Made by a program: the position numbers and the translations under genes | NCBI GenBank assembly: GCA_021399435.1 | Contig: JAJTUP010000062.1 | Location: 186,001-250,000 of the forward strand | Source: Diaporthe sp. PMI_573 | Taxonomy: Eukaryota; Ascomycota; Sordariomycetes; Diaporthales; Diaporthaceae | Length of the DNA stretch: 64,000 bases | Direction of reading: 5' to 3' | Notes under the pieces: generated by a model | Told to the model about the DNA's origin: nothing | Databases searched by the model: none | The model's input: only the letters and a program-made list of their open reading frames with translations | Shown here: positions 23,281 to 34,617 of the stretch, one piece after another | Layout of the letters: the number at the start of each line of letters is the position of its first letter | Numbering within the stretch: the stretch's first letter is position 1

Positions 23281-24103
23281 ATTTAAAAATTACGAATATC
23301 CTACGTGGTAGGGAGCTGTGGCAATGTATCAGAAGAAGCCGAGCTTGAACATAGCTGATACCGGGGCAGGTAACTCGGGGGGCGGGGGGGGGAGGCGGCT
23401 TACGGTAGTAGACAAAGACAAGGACCAAGAGCAACAGCAAAAAGAACGACGTAGCTTTCCTGGCGTAGGGAGGCTGGACGCAAGGAATGACTTGGACTGA
23501 AGGAGAGAATAAAAGGTGGGTAGACAGACGTCAGACAAAACAAAGCAAGAAGGATGGAAAGGCAGCGGTTGTGCTAGCAGCCCATTTTCGCCTGGATATC
23601 CCGTCGACGGCGGCCCCGCATGAAAAGCAAGCCTCGTGGCCGTTGTGACCGGAGAAAAGAACAGGACGACAGGCAGGGAGGGCAACAGGCCTGGTGGTCC
23701 TTTTGCTGCGCGATGCTGGAGACGGCCAATTTCTGAGGGATGGGGAGGGGAGGAGATGCGCGGGCGCGGCGACGATCCGAATCTCTCTGGTGGTGTCAGA
23801 GACTTTTTTGGGGGATGGGGAGAAGAGGTGATGCCATCTGGAGGGATTTGAGGGTGCGGGTTGGTCGAGGGAGGGCGGATGGATGCGCAGGCCCGCAGGT
23901 TTGTGAGAATTTGCGTGGGGCGACTCGGGGGGTGGGACGCATCGGGGCGTGCAGAGATACGGGGGGCCTATGTCAGGGGCTCGTCGCTTCCCTGGCCGAA
24001 AAGGAGAGATGGGCTGCGGGGTGGGTTTGTTTTGAGATGGGCGGATGAGAAACAGGCCCCAAGGAGAGGGTCCGGATGGACGGGCAGGCGACGGGATGTA
24101 ACG

Positions 24104-24150
24104 GGCACGGGCACAGGCACTGGCACAGGCACTGGCACTGGCACTGGCAC
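24104..24150. repeat. GGCACT/GGCACA hexamer microsatellite
   Basis: About eight imperfect copies of a GGCACN(N) hexamer (GGGCAC, AGGCAC, TGGCAC). The unit is closely related to the tract at 8626-8653, upstream of another minus-strand gene. Confidence 0.85.
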
Positions 24151-24410
24151 ACGGGCCCCTCTCTTGTGAGGGTGGTGGCGGCTCAGGGGAGGGCAATATC
24201 ACCACAATATAAGGACAGGATGACAGCTGGAGACCACTGGTGGGGGGAGGGAGGTTTGTGGGTGTGAGGATGGCAGGGACGGACTGGGGCTGGCTGGGTT
24301 GTGGTCGTGGTGGTGTGATGGGCCGGCAAGGGGAAGCTGCGCAGGGTGTGGCATCCCGTTTGGGACAGCCGTTGCCGAATATGACACAGCAGACGGTGTA
24401 GACAGACGCA

Positions 24411-24464
24411 GGCATCTGGCATCTGGCATCTGGCGTCTGGGCGTCAGGCATCTGGCATCTGGCA
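24411..24464. repeat. Heptamer tandem repeat, unit GCATCTG
   Basis: Seven to eight copies of a 7-bp unit GCATCTG, interrupted by diverged copies (GCGTCTG, GGCGTCA). A 7-bp unit would shift frame, consistent with non-coding DNA. Confidence 0.85.
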
Positions 24465-25601
24465 TGCGGCGTGCATGTGTACCTACGCACGCTTCATTGA
24501 GAGACTATTGTCCACTGGGGACTAGCGGCGGCCGAGTGACAGAGCGCGGCTGCAGCGGCTGCATGTGTAAGATTACATGAGACCTGTTTAGGGCTGGGCC
24601 GGAAAACCAGCGTGTCTGAGCGTGGGCGTTGACAGACATGTTTCAACTTTCAACAGCAGGCTGCGGAGGTCAGAACCGTAGTGTGCCTGCCGCCCACAGG
24701 GGCAGGGGGGCATGGCAGGGGACAATGCAGGGGACATGGCAGGGGGAAGGCCGCCCGAGCGCAGATCTAGGGTAGCAATAGTCGCCCGGATTGGGGGAGG
24801 TGGGGAGCCATCAGTCCCATGACAGGCCAGGCCAGGCTGCCAGGCCGAGCAAGCAATTTCCCATACGAACAAGAAGAAATAAAGGGTCCCGACGAGAGTC
24901 TCTGCACAGGATGGGATGGCTTCGTCACTAAATCTCCGGCCGGGAACCCACCCTAACACTATCTTCAGAGACCTGGCTCGCCCTTGTCCCTTGTCCACAG
25001 CAATCCCGCACAGCCCGGCCACACGCCGCGCGCGAGACGCCGGCAGCCATCAAAGATCGAGCTGGTGCCATCCTGTCGGGTTCACCCCGTCCTCGTACAA
25101 CCCACCGTCCCTAGCACCAGTGGCTTCTGATACCGTCAATTGAGCAGAGCCGCCTGCCCAGCCTCCGTGTTCCCTCTGTCGTGCATGACGACCAGAATAG
25201 GAACACCTCAATCGCCACCAAGGCCCGTGGCGAGTAATGCCCACAATGGTAGAGATGGCACGCCCGTCTCACAATTTGGCCGATTGCATTTTGGTCAGTC
25301 ATCACTCTAAACAACTCTAGCATTGGGTCGATCTCAACTTGTTGCTACTCGCCACACACCGTGATTATGTACAATACAATCAATCCCAAACAGGGGCGCG
25401 CATAACCCGCCAAACGACATCGGAAGACTGGGTGTTGGCCCAGTGTGTGACAATCTCTTCTAGCCAAAACACAAACGAGGACTTTGGAGATCCTGGCTGT
25501 GACGGGCTGAGGAAGTCCCGTTCCTCTCTCCACGAGCGCAACAGGAAAAGGGAAGAAAAGGGGATGGGAGCCCCCCCCCCTCAACAAGATTCACATCTTC
25601 T

Positions 25602-27493
25602 TCACGCGTGATCCTCCTGGATGACACGCGCCTCCACCTGTGACGGGATCCGATACAGCCACAGGATCCCGGCCGCAAAGCACGAGATGACGGCGCCGGC
25701 CAAGAACGGCAGCCCGATCCAGGGCCCGCCGAGCTCGATGCCCTTGTGGAGCGCCTCGCTGAATACAGGCGCCCCGATCATAATACCAAGGGTGTCGAGG
25801 AAGCCCAGAAGGGTATTGAGGATACCCACGTGATGCGGCTCAACCTGTGCGTTCAGGAGCGACCGCAGCAGCGGCACGAGCCCGCTCCCGCCCGACAGGA
25901 GCACCAAGCCGGCGCCGAATAGGGCAGGGCTGGAAGAGAAGGCGATGGCGAGGTCAGCGAGGACGAGCACGACGCCTGACCAGCGCGAGAGCCACAGGTC
26001 CTTGGACAGCGGTGACATCCCGAGCGTCCCGAGGCAGAATGATGAGAAAGCGGGGAGGAGGACCGTGAGCATTACGATGAAGCTGGCGGACTTGAGGGTG
26101 AGGAAGTATGCTGCCTGTATCGGCGTGCCTTTGTTAGTGATTAAGTTTGCGTTCGCGTGGGGGCGCGGGTCGAAGTAGACGACATACCTCGCTCCATGAC
26201 CAGCCAAAGCGCTTCGTAGCGTACTGCAACAGCATCTCCTGTATGTATTTTCCGAGAGTGACGAAGATAAGCGGCAGCATGAGCACCACAATGCGCCTAT
26301 TTCCAATAAGAAAATCCCAGACTTCCATCAGCTGCGCCCGAGCATCATCAAGCACGGCGCGCATGCCGGTTTTCTTGAGCTCGTCACCACCATCACCGTC
26401 CAACGGCGCGAGCCGCTGGCTGGGCGCCTTCCCGGCCCTCTTATCATGCCAAAGACGCACTGAGAGTGTCTCCGGGAATATGTATACCGATCCGATGACT
26501 AGTACCATGAACACATTGCCGATGAAAAGAGTCAGCCACGGGCTTGTGGCCACCAGGAAGCCGCCAAGGGGGTTGGAGACCAGCTCGGCCAAAAGGAAGA
26601 CAGAGTAGAACCTGAACAGAACTGGTGCCCTACAGTGTCAGTCAGCATCGCGTCCAGCCGCGGTGTAATCGTGTCAAAAAAGCAGCGTCGTGGGACTCAC
26701 ATCTCTTCTACGTGGAGTACGTCCGCTAGCATGGTATAAATCATACTCACTACAGCATTCAGAGTCAGTTATCAAAGAACCAAAAGAAGGAGCTTCCTGC
26801 CAACACGGTGAGGAGTAAGCCACAAGGTGGCCATGGCCTGTTTCCAAAACCTGCAGCCCGTAAAGGTCTTTGTTGTATGGGCTAAAGATGGGGTATGCTT
26901 TTTCTTGAAGGGGCAAAGATTGTATCCAAAAGCTGCTTACTACCGACGGCGGACCCGCCTCCGATCAAGTTGAAGACAAAACTGAGAGTAAAAGTCCACA
27001 TCGGCAGTGGGAAGTAGAACACAACCTCGTACCAAACCATGCCTAGTGTGATTCCAATTATCGACAGTATCGCGATAGGCTTCCGGCCCCAGTGGTCCGA
27101 GAGCGAGCCGTACGGGAGGGCAAGGAGGATGGTTGGGAGGCAGTCGAGGGTATAAGCCCAACCGCGGTACAGGGCCAGCTTCCCTTGGACGGCCGGGTCC
27201 TTGCACAGGGGGTTCTCGCCGCCGGCGGCAAGGAAACGAGCGATTTCCGGGTAGGCTTCGGCGCAGAGGCCCTTCTCCAGGAGGGCATTCCACGCCGGCG
27301 TGGAGATGCCGTCCGCCAATTCTATGAGGAAGAGGACGGAGAATGCGCAAATAAGGACGCGCCACTTAAATCTGGCCCGCGGGTCCACATCGTCACTGAC
27401 TACAGAAGTAGCTTCACCGGACAGCAGCGGCGTCTCCTCCGAGATGTACGGAGCCTCGTCCTCGACCGAGCGCGCGGTCGTCATTCCGGCCAT
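25602..27493 (-). CDS. Major facilitator superfamily transporter
   Basis: Four exons, 27493-26944, 26749-26701, 26629-26188 and 26114-25602, give 517 residues. All introns are GT-AG (71-194 nt) with consistent phases. The 49-nt second exon encodes SMIYTMLADVLHVEE, which matches the loop after TM4-5 in this family. The cytosolic N-tail is followed by TM1 (about 44-62, LICAFSVLFLIELADGIS) and a long first extracellular loop with two cysteines. MFS motif A GSLSDHWGRKP lies at 129-139 after TM2. The second half has a large cytosolic loop and six more hydrophobic segments. The N-tail contains EETPLL (19-24), an acidic-dileucine motif of the kind that sorts proteins to the vacuole (inference). The substrate cannot be assigned; relatives I recall are annotated as putative MFS or tetracycline-resistance-like transporters. 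An alternative start at 27484 would shorten it by three residues. Confidence 0.9.
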
Positions 27494-27684
27494 TGATGGC
27501 GGTCTGTCTGGGCTTTCCTGGACCAAATATTTCGTCGGAGCTATATAAAGGGCAGGTTGAAATTGCAAAAGATCAAGTGGCAAATCATGCAGATGAATAG
27601 AGCAGTGTCATGACACCGAAGCGAGTGGGAGGGAATCAGGCCAGAGAAATATGCCGCGTGTGAGCCAAGTATCGGAGTTGGAAA

Positions 27685-27715
<31 letters not shown>

Positions 27716-27727
27716 AGAGAGAGAGAG
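27685..27727. repeat. (GT)8-(AG)13 compound microsatellite
   Basis: A perfect (GT)8 at 27685-27700 passes directly into (AG)13 at 27702-27727. It lies about 190 bp upstream of the MFS start codon, within its likely promoter. Confidence 0.9.
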
Positions 27728-28983
27728 TCGGCACAGGTAAGCTTTTACACGCAATGTAAGAAACTCGAGCCAACCCAAATCGAATAATCTTGTTCTTACA
27801 GCCCGAGACACGGGGGCGGTGCTGATAAGGAGTGGGAAACCCAAGAGCGGCAAGAATCCTGGGAGTTCTTGTTGTCCAGCGAGTTGGAATCCCGCCCACG
27901 CAGACAGCAAGCCGGGCGTGGGTGGACACAGTTTCGCGGAGCAGACAGACTCCCCGGAAGTTTTTTGAGGTGCTGGCCCCCATTGGTCCGGTGGCCCCCT
28001 GCCCACGAGCTGGCTCACGTTGTTGTCTTCTGACGGACCTTCGGAGCTGGTGGTGGGCGGGCGGCCCGTTGAGCAGCCGGAGTTGGTCGGGTTCGGAGTT
28101 GGACCGGGAGGAGGATCCATCCGTCATGCCCTGCACACCCTGCGGTGCTGACGATAGCGTGCTGCCTTTTTTGTGCGTCGCCATCACAGGGGGGAGACAG
28201 CATGACGGCATCTGGGAGTGGTTGGTACCAGATGGAGCGGGTTGCACAGAATTACCCATCACTACATCTCGCCGAAGGTCGATCTGCCCGCTTTGCTATC
28301 TCTGAGCGAGCGTCAGCGAGTGATCACAGCGGAGCGTCACCGCCTGCGGCGATCGTATCGTGTAGACGCGACCCAGATCAACCCGGGAGCGTGGGGCTGA
28401 CATGGACGCAAAAAAACCAAGAATACAGTACAAAGACCCCCGTGCCCGCCCCAGGTCATGATCGAGGTACCCGCCGGGTGGGAATAGTTGGGTCGGGAAC
28501 GGTCTCTGTGCGGGTTTCACTTTGCCTGCTGCTTCTCCCACTGCTTCTCCCACTGCTTGACCTTTGCGTAGAGTGTGACCTGCAGCCAAAGCCTTCGAGT
28601 CCATTGCGCCCTCTAACCAGAGATCGCTCAAGGGGGAACGATCCCGAGTGTTGTGAATTCTCCTTCGTCCCAAGTAAGGTCCGCCTTAATCACGTGCTCT
28701 GATATGAGCTCCTCGGTCGGTAGTCTGAGGTGCGCCAAAACTGCGCGACTGGCATTGCTCAGCAACGGCACTCCCTCGGCCGGGAACGCCGTTGTTTGCA
28801 AACAACCCCCTCCACCAATCACCACCATCCCCATGCACACCTTCCTCCCCCAAGGATTAACACCAGGCATTCCGAAAGCCTTCCTTCATGCGCGTCCTTG
28901 GCCTGCCCTTATTGTTATTGGCAGCTGTGTTTTCTTGCATATGGCCTGTCTTGTTTATCCCTCTATACCCGGGCACCGATAAC

Positions 28984-28990
28984 TATAAAA
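28984..28990 (+). promoter_or_regulatory. TATA box of the 128-residue protein gene
   Basis: TATAAAA sits 143-149 bp upstream of the ATG at 29133, in a context ACTATAAAAGCCCG typical of a strong core promoter. The intervening leader ends with a pyrimidine- and A-rich CACTCAACCTTCCGAAACAC stretch. Confidence 0.55.
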
Positions 28991-29132
28991 GCCCGATGAT
29001 TGAAAGCTTGTGGGGCTGCCCTTCAGTCGACCCGGACCCGTGTACAACAGCACTGACTGACCTCTTATCGCGGCGCCCATCCACTCACTCAACCTTCCGA
29101 AACACAATTGTGCTCCTCGCGCCTCCGTCAAG

Positions 29133-29613
29133 ATGCCCAGATACTCCATATATCCCGAGTCCCTCATGGCTCCCAACAAGTTCTCCCCCTTCCTCTCGGT
29201 TTCCTTCCGGAGAGGCGTGGAGAGCCGTGATCCCATCGTGAGTCTCATGCCATACTTGCCCCGCTTGGACCACCATCTAGGGCATGCTGCCCTGCCCGTA
29301 GCTGACATGCATACTCCCCTCCCCCCACCAGTTCCCCGCATCAGGGCTGCAGCTCTCCTTCGAGAGGCCGGACTGTGACCAGGAGATCTTTGTCGATCGC
29401 ATCACTGCCCGCGACGTCCAGTCCTCCGAGTCCGGCCTGTGCACCGTCAGCCTGCCCAAGGACGAGATGCCCAAGTATGCCGTCCCCAAGGGCCGGGAGG
29501 ACACCGTCGGCGACGTCGTCGTCAAGCTGCACGCCTGGAAGGGCGAGAGGCACCTTGGCGCCTGGGAGGTGGGCAGGCTGAGCGGGCCTGATGCCTACAA
29601 GGTTGTGGGCTGA
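29133..29613 (+). CDS. Small conserved-looking fungal protein, unknown function
   Basis: Two exons, 29133-29237 and 29332-29613, give 128 residues. The phase-0 intron has donor GTGAGT and acceptor CCACCAG. Exon 1 encodes MPRYSIYPESLMAPNKFSPF, then SVSFRRGVESRDPI. Exon 2 continues FPASGLQLSFERPDCDQEIF, then a regular alternation of charged and hydrophobic residues (VDRITARDVQ, CTVSLPKDEMPKYAVPKGRE, VVVKLHAWKGERHLGAWEVG). The pattern suggests a small beta-rich fold. There is no signal peptide or membrane segment, and only two cysteines. Third codon positions in exon 2 are strongly GC, and the TATA box at 28984 supports real expression. I do not recognise a named family; an alternative start at the second Met (residue 12) is possible. 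Confidence 0.75.
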
Positions 29614-32600
29614 GCCACACGTCTTGTCAGGGATGGGGACGAAATTGATGACTTGCCATGATTGACGAACGGATTGGGGTTGGTCGTGCACGACAGGTGA
29701 TCCTTTTGGAGCGGCGTTGGGTCAGGGACAATGTGACCATACAAGGCGCTGGCTATACAACCAAGATACCACGGACGGATGGGCGCAAATGGTTGGACTG
29801 GGCATTTCACCAACAGGTGCTACGAGGGTATGGATAATTAAATCATTTTCGACGGTCGTGACTTCCACTGCTTGCGTAGGCCTGGCTCTTGCGAGCACAG
29901 TCCAACAGCCGGTGAACCTGTTTGCTGGCCTCTCACACCCTGAAAACACAGTACATTTGACATCTCACAAAAAGTCGTCCAGCTCAATAAGCGAGCAATT
30001 ATGTTCTTGTGATGTCTTCACGGGCCAGTCGGGTTTTAGACACACCGAGAAATTGGAATTGTGGCTGTTTTGGGCAAGATATTACAGTAAATACGGCGTG
30101 GTACACCCTGAGTAAGGCGATTCTGACTGCTCACTGCCCAAAAATGTGAAGTCTATCTCCACAGGTACATAGCCTTTTTCTGTTCCTCATAGGATAACCT
30201 CCCGCGGGATGACCTCCTGAGGGACAAACTGCAAATCTGTGACATAACATCCTTCCTATAATCAGTCTCGACTTGGTCAGTTTGTATCTGTTCGTTGAGA
30301 GCGGATGTAAATTTGGCCCCCACCCCCGCCCTTTTTTTTTTTCTTCTTCTTCTTTTTTTTCTGGTTTTCTTTCTCTTTTTTTGTTTGGCACTTTCCTGAG
30401 TTCAAATTCTGATGACTGGGTTGGTCCGCCCTCGCGGTCACCTTCGGACTTAATCCCAATGAAGGGAGCACCCACTTTTTACACGGCAGGGAGGCGTCTA
30501 CTGTACGAAGCCATCCAGCCAGCCACGACCTCATCAAGCCAACTTGGCAGCCTCACGGGCCCTGGCCCATGCTGCTTGCTGCAATATGCACCTCCAGGGG
30601 ATCGTGGGTCTTGGGATACGCGGGTCGGCCGGGCCCTTGCAGGGTTGGCATGCGGCTCGGGAGTGTTCGTGGTACCAACAACCCCTTCTGCCGCATGCCC
30701 CCCCAGGCAAGGGGTTTGGGGCTGCGAGGCGGGTTCCTGGAAAGCTTCGATGCGTTCGTTGAGTTCTGGTCGGCAAGCAGGGATCATCCAGCCAAGCGTT
30801 TGCCTCATGGATCTGAGCTTGACGTAGACAGTGTCGGGCATACAATTCTGTGTCCAATTTCTACATAGGGGTTTGGTGTCTCAGTCTGGCCAAGCTAGAT
30901 GGATAAGATTCTACGCGCTTTGTTCAGTGGTACCATGGCGACGAATGACGTCAAAGTCCTCGCGAGAGACAAAACCACTGGCACTGCACTCTTACCTGAG
31001 GGAATCCCTTAAGTGAGGAAGACTTGAACTACTATGCTGACACTTGTGTATGATTCAGAGTATCCAACAGAACAGCCAAGAATGATAACTAGGCAGAATT
31101 CCGGTTGGAATGGGCTGTGACTATGGGTGGCTCTTCCTCATGCCTCCTTCGCGCACCCCCCGGGATTTCCTGCGGCATGGGAGATAGAAATACATGTCAA
31201 ATGAGAACTGACATAATACATCCCCAGCCGTGATCCATCGCATGATCCAAGCGAAGCACGTAGAGTCATAATTTAGAGCCTACACCCGGTTTGGCATCTC
31301 CACTGGTACGCATCAGTCCGACGAAATCACGTAAGCCAACAGAGTCGTCGTGTCACGTCTTGGAGATGACGATCGATTCTACTCTTATCCACAATTTGCT
31401 GCTCAGGCCAGACGTGAAACACAGACAACAAACCACCCTCGTCTTCCACAACGTCTGCGCGGGGCTTATTGGGAGACAACAAAGAGAAGACAGAAATATG
31501 TGACCAAAGGCAGTCTAACTTGGTCCACTCTGGAACCCCTCTCCAAGAACGACACGACCATGAACCAGTCTCCTCGCCATATGAAACCCCTTTGGCCTCT
31601 CCTGGGAACACATGCAAGAGGATCCAACCTGCCAAAGTGGGGTCGTCTCTGCCCTTGCCACTGACCTTGAATCATCCAAACGGTGAAATTGGTAGCCAAC
31701 CACACAGCGTAGACCGACCTGCTCATGGACAGAAGGAAGGGCAGAGACGACAGGGAGAAGGATATGTAGCACGCGGGACCAAACTCCGGTTGGGAGGCCT
31801 CGCGCTGCATGAAACCACCAAGCGACCAAATTCCCATGCGCGAAAGCTGATATGCATACTGACAAGACTATTCAAAGGCACACCTTTTTGACGGGGGATA
31901 TCTAGCAATGGTGGAGGAATGACAAAACCAGTAGGTCTCTCTCTCCTCCTCTCTTCACCCATCAGAGGGCCAAAAAGGAAACCGTTCGGTAAAGACAGAT
32001 CGAAAACACAAGTCCAATTACAAAAGCAAGTCGCCCAGCCCCCCACCCCCGGGGGGGGGGGAATCAGTCACACTTGCCATCATTCAAGCCAAACTTAACT
32101 AAATACCATAATCATAACAACGACACAACACCTACTCTGGCCATCCTGATCCTAGCAGATCTCTTGTTCAGCCTTTACTCCTTCCTCCGAGAATACTCTT
32201 GACGATTTGATGGTGATGATGATGGTGATGATGATGGCGATGATGATGGCGATGATGATGGCGAGATGGAAATAAAAGTTGACAATCGCACGCCGCCCTC
32301 CCTGATCCTTTTCCCACCTGAAGAAAGCCGCACTGATTCCGCCCGAGCGAGTTGATCTTTTTTCCCTTTTTGATATTGAAGACTCCTTTTCCCCATGTTC
32401 CCCCCCCCCCCATTCAGTCGTTTTTTTTTGGTGGTCGTCGCTGAGATCATTGTCCGTCTAGTGTTCGTTCGTGATATTCATGTCATGACTTTTGCTGTAG
32501 TCATGACGAAAAAGAAGAGAGGAAAATAATAGAAAAACATGTTGCCAGTCTATTTCTTGTCTGGCCTGAACAAAATGCGGGGCGGAGCCGAACCCTTTGT

Positions 32601-33081
32601 CAGTGCAGAGCGGTCGAGGCTACTGAGCTCGTTGATTCGCAAGCGCTTGACCATTGCCGCAGAGATTATCGAACAAGAAACCATCACCCCACCCACCCCC
32701 CTAAAACGTTGTCTGGATCGAGCAGCTAGATAGCTTCCGCTCGGGAATTCTCGAATGGGCCATGTCAGAGTCTGTTAGCAGCTGGGGCTGGGAGGTTTCT
32801 CCAGCTGGTGGATTGTACGCATGGTGCAACCGTCGAAGTTCCCGACTCGAAACGCCCAATCCAGAGCAGCTGAATCAGACAGCCCGGTCCATCCAGTGTG
32901 GCCCATGTCTTGCGCAAGACGGTCATAATGCCGCACTTCCGCTTTGCTTTATCTCGATCGCCAACGGACGGCCTGTTCCTCCTCAGGATGCATTGCTTTC
33001 CGCAGTCTGCTGATCACTTGGCTCGAGCTGTTCGGAGTCCAAGGTGGGACCTTGCGGCGGTGACCTCAGCCGAGTGTCCAA
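29614..33081. other. Intergenic between convergent genes, no gene supported
   Basis: About 3.5 kb between two gene 3' ends. T-rich and CT-rich simple sequence lies at about 30325-30395, and a GAT-rich 12-bp repeat at 32208-32264. Composition is close to balanced and frames are short, with no domain content on either strand. Confidence 0.55.
32208..32264. repeat. 12-bp GATGATGATGGC/GGT minisatellite
   Basis: Four to five copies of a 12-bp unit made of three GAT triplets plus GGC or GGT, in a region without a supportable gene. Confidence 0.9.
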
Positions 33082-33945
33082 CTAAGACTCATCGTCCTTC
33101 TTGTCGCCGCGCCGGGTCTTCTCGGTCCACCTGCGCTTGCCAACGCGGGTCTCGTAATGCGGAGCCACGGTTTTAACATCCTGCATGATTGAGTCGATCG
33201 CCTGGCGAGTCTTGTTGCGATAGCAGTCGAGGGCGCGTTGGAGAAACACGGGTCGGCCCGCGAAGACTCTGCTTTGGAGCCATGCCATGCGGTATCCCAG
33301 ATCATTGAGGCGAACCTCCTTGCCACGAATGGCCTTGCGCAGCTTGGGGATAGCAACTTCGACCTCGCTCCCCTCGCCAGAAGTGGCGGGAACTTTGATC
33401 AAGGTTCTGCCTCTTGAAACGCCTCCTCGGCCGCCGCGCCGTCCCTCTGTCTCAGAGTTACCGTCATCTTCGATGTCGCTCATGTCTTCCTGGAAGAACC
33501 TCGAGCCTGTGGCGCTGGGTGGCGGGCTCTGCATCTCGCGGGGGAAGTAGGACCGCGGGAAGACAGATGAGCTTTTACGGAACGAATCGGGGATTTCGCG
33601 GGTGTCGACCCCGTCCAGGGTAACGCGGACACGCAGGCGGCTCTGCCGGTCACTGTCCTCCACGAGGATAAACTTGCGCTTCTTGGCCTCGGGGATGTCA
33701 GGAAACAGATCTGATGGCTCCTCGACACCGGCAGCGCGAGAGCCGGCGCGGCGAGCAGCGACGGGATGGTGACCATTGCTCAGGGTATCCTGAAGCGACG
33801 GTATGGTGGAACTGCTGGCTGGCGCGTTGCTTCCATAGCCACCGTTGAAGCCGCCATGGAACACGTGAGCCTGACGAACGTCGTCGCCACCTTGGCCGGG
33901 CTGAGCCGGGGGAGCTTGGTGGTGGTGGTGATGCTGGTCGTCCAT
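33082..33945 (-). CDS. Conserved fungal protein, DUF8032-like (first of adjacent pair)
   Basis: A single exon of 287 residues starting at ATG 33945 (MDDQ followed by a His run). Residues 84-140 hold a conserved block: KKRKFILVEDSDR, then RLRVRVTLDGVDTREIPDSF, RKSSSVFPRSYFPREM. A disordered acidic segment and an RG-rich segment follow (about 150-180). A second block, LNDLGYRMAWLQSRVFAGRP and FLQRALDCYRNK, lies at 213-245, ending with ETRVGKRRWTEKTRRG. I recall very similar blocks in filamentous-fungal hypothetical proteins. The two blocks correspond in order and spacing to the conserved domain of the next gene upstream (34618-36109), so the genes look related. The His-rich N-terminus and basic C-terminus suggest a nuclear protein, but no DNA-binding domain is identified. 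The frame stays open upstream of the ATG, so a longer N-terminus cannot be excluded. Confidence 0.83.
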   Translation of the reverse strand: MDDQHHHHHQAPPAQPGQGGDDVRQAHVFHGGFNGGYGSNAPASSSTIPSLQDTLSNGHHPVAARRAGSRAAGVEEPSDLFPDIPEAKKRKFILVEDSDRQSRLRVRVTLDGVDTREIPDSFRKSSSVFPRSYFPREMQSPPPSATGSRFFQEDMSDIEDDGNSETEGRRGGRGGVSRGRTLIKVPATSGEGSEVEVAIPKLRKAIRGKEVRLNDLGYRMAWLQSRVFAGRPVFLQRALDCYRNKTRQAIDSIMQDVKTVAPHYETRVGKRRWTEKTRRGDKKDDES

Positions 33946-34617
33946 ATACTCTCCCTCACCTGCAGGGGCAGTCCTGTTAGCAATCCTAGCTGTTTGATGT
34001 GCATGTGATCGACGGCTATGGCTGCTGCTTTGAGAAGGAAGTGTCGCAGGGGGAAACGGGAAACAAGAGCCAAGAACAGAACGGTGTAAGCCAGGCATGG
34101 CTATTTGCCCAGTGGCGCGAGCTGAAGCAGGAGGGTAAGGGTTGATGAGAAATGATTTGTTTTTGCAATACAGAGGTCCTCGAGACTTGACTACAGTCTT
34201 GTGGACTAGAGGCAGCCTGAGCGAGATGTTGAGTGTGTTTGGTTGCAGTGCTGATGACTTTTGCATGGTAATGATAGCAAGCGAGCGCAAGCAGGCGCAC
34301 ATGAATGCGATGCGATGCGATGCGATGCCAGATACCAAAGGAAAATCAGCAGAACAAGCTAACAACGCAACAGGCGCATAGTGTAATGTACAGGTGTCTT
34401 TTTTTCTGATATGCTGCATGTCCTGTCGCCGGGCGAGCTTCTGAAGCTTGTATGTATAGAGTCGGCGCGGCCGTATAAACAACAAGAAAAGGAATGCGAA
34501 GACAGTTTCCGAAGTTCCAAACTCAACGACCAAAAAGAAAACAAGATAATAGCAAAGCGCAGCCATAGGTATAATATGTTTTGAAAGGTATCACACGCAG
34601 TCGCAACAATGCACACA
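33946..34617. other. Short intergenic gap between the DUF8032-like pair
   Basis: The 672-bp gap contains the 3' flank of the upstream gene and the promoter and leader of the downstream one. A GATGC pentamer repeat lies at 34303-34329. On the minus strand, CAG followed by GTGAGG just before ATG 33945 could be a leader splice site. Confidence 0.55.
34303..34329. repeat. (GATGC)5 microsatellite
   Basis: Four to five copies of the pentamer GATGC in the gap between the two DUF8032-like genes, within the likely leader or promoter of the gene starting at 33945. Confidence 0.85.

Larger units (their letters stand above)
23281..25601. other. Upstream region of the 995-residue protein gene; no gene seen
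   Basis: The pyrimidine-rich minus strand near 23300-24150 is likely the leader and promoter of the gene starting at 23280. Tandem repeats lie at 24104-24150 and 24411-24464. Remaining open frames of under 320 codons are made of simple sequence and lack domains. Confidence 0.55.
27494..29132. other. Divergent intergenic region between the MFS gene and the small TATA-driven gene
   Basis: Promoter region shared by two divergent genes. On the MFS side the minus strand reads CTTTATATAG about 50 bp before its ATG. (GT)8 followed by (GA)n occupies 27685-27727. Repeated CTTCTCCCACTG units lie at about 28532-28556. A TATA box for the plus-strand gene lies at 28984. A minus-strand open frame at 27636-28262 is not supported as a gene. 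Confidence 0.55.

Noticed and set aside
23427..23440. Hydrophobic start LLLLVLVFVYYR continuous with the 995-residue protein frame
   Set aside because: The frame has no ATG there, only TTG, and the stretch comes from the leader. The ATG at 23280 with a spliced first exon gives a better N-terminus.
27636..28262. A 208-codon minus-strand open frame
   Set aside because: It ends in Leu-Ser and Thr-His runs translated from the (GT)/(GA) microsatellite and lies in the MFS promoter. There is no family resemblance.
34303..34329. (GATGC)n tract considered as a CRISPR-like or regulatory array
   Set aside because: It is a simple pentamer microsatellite without spacers.
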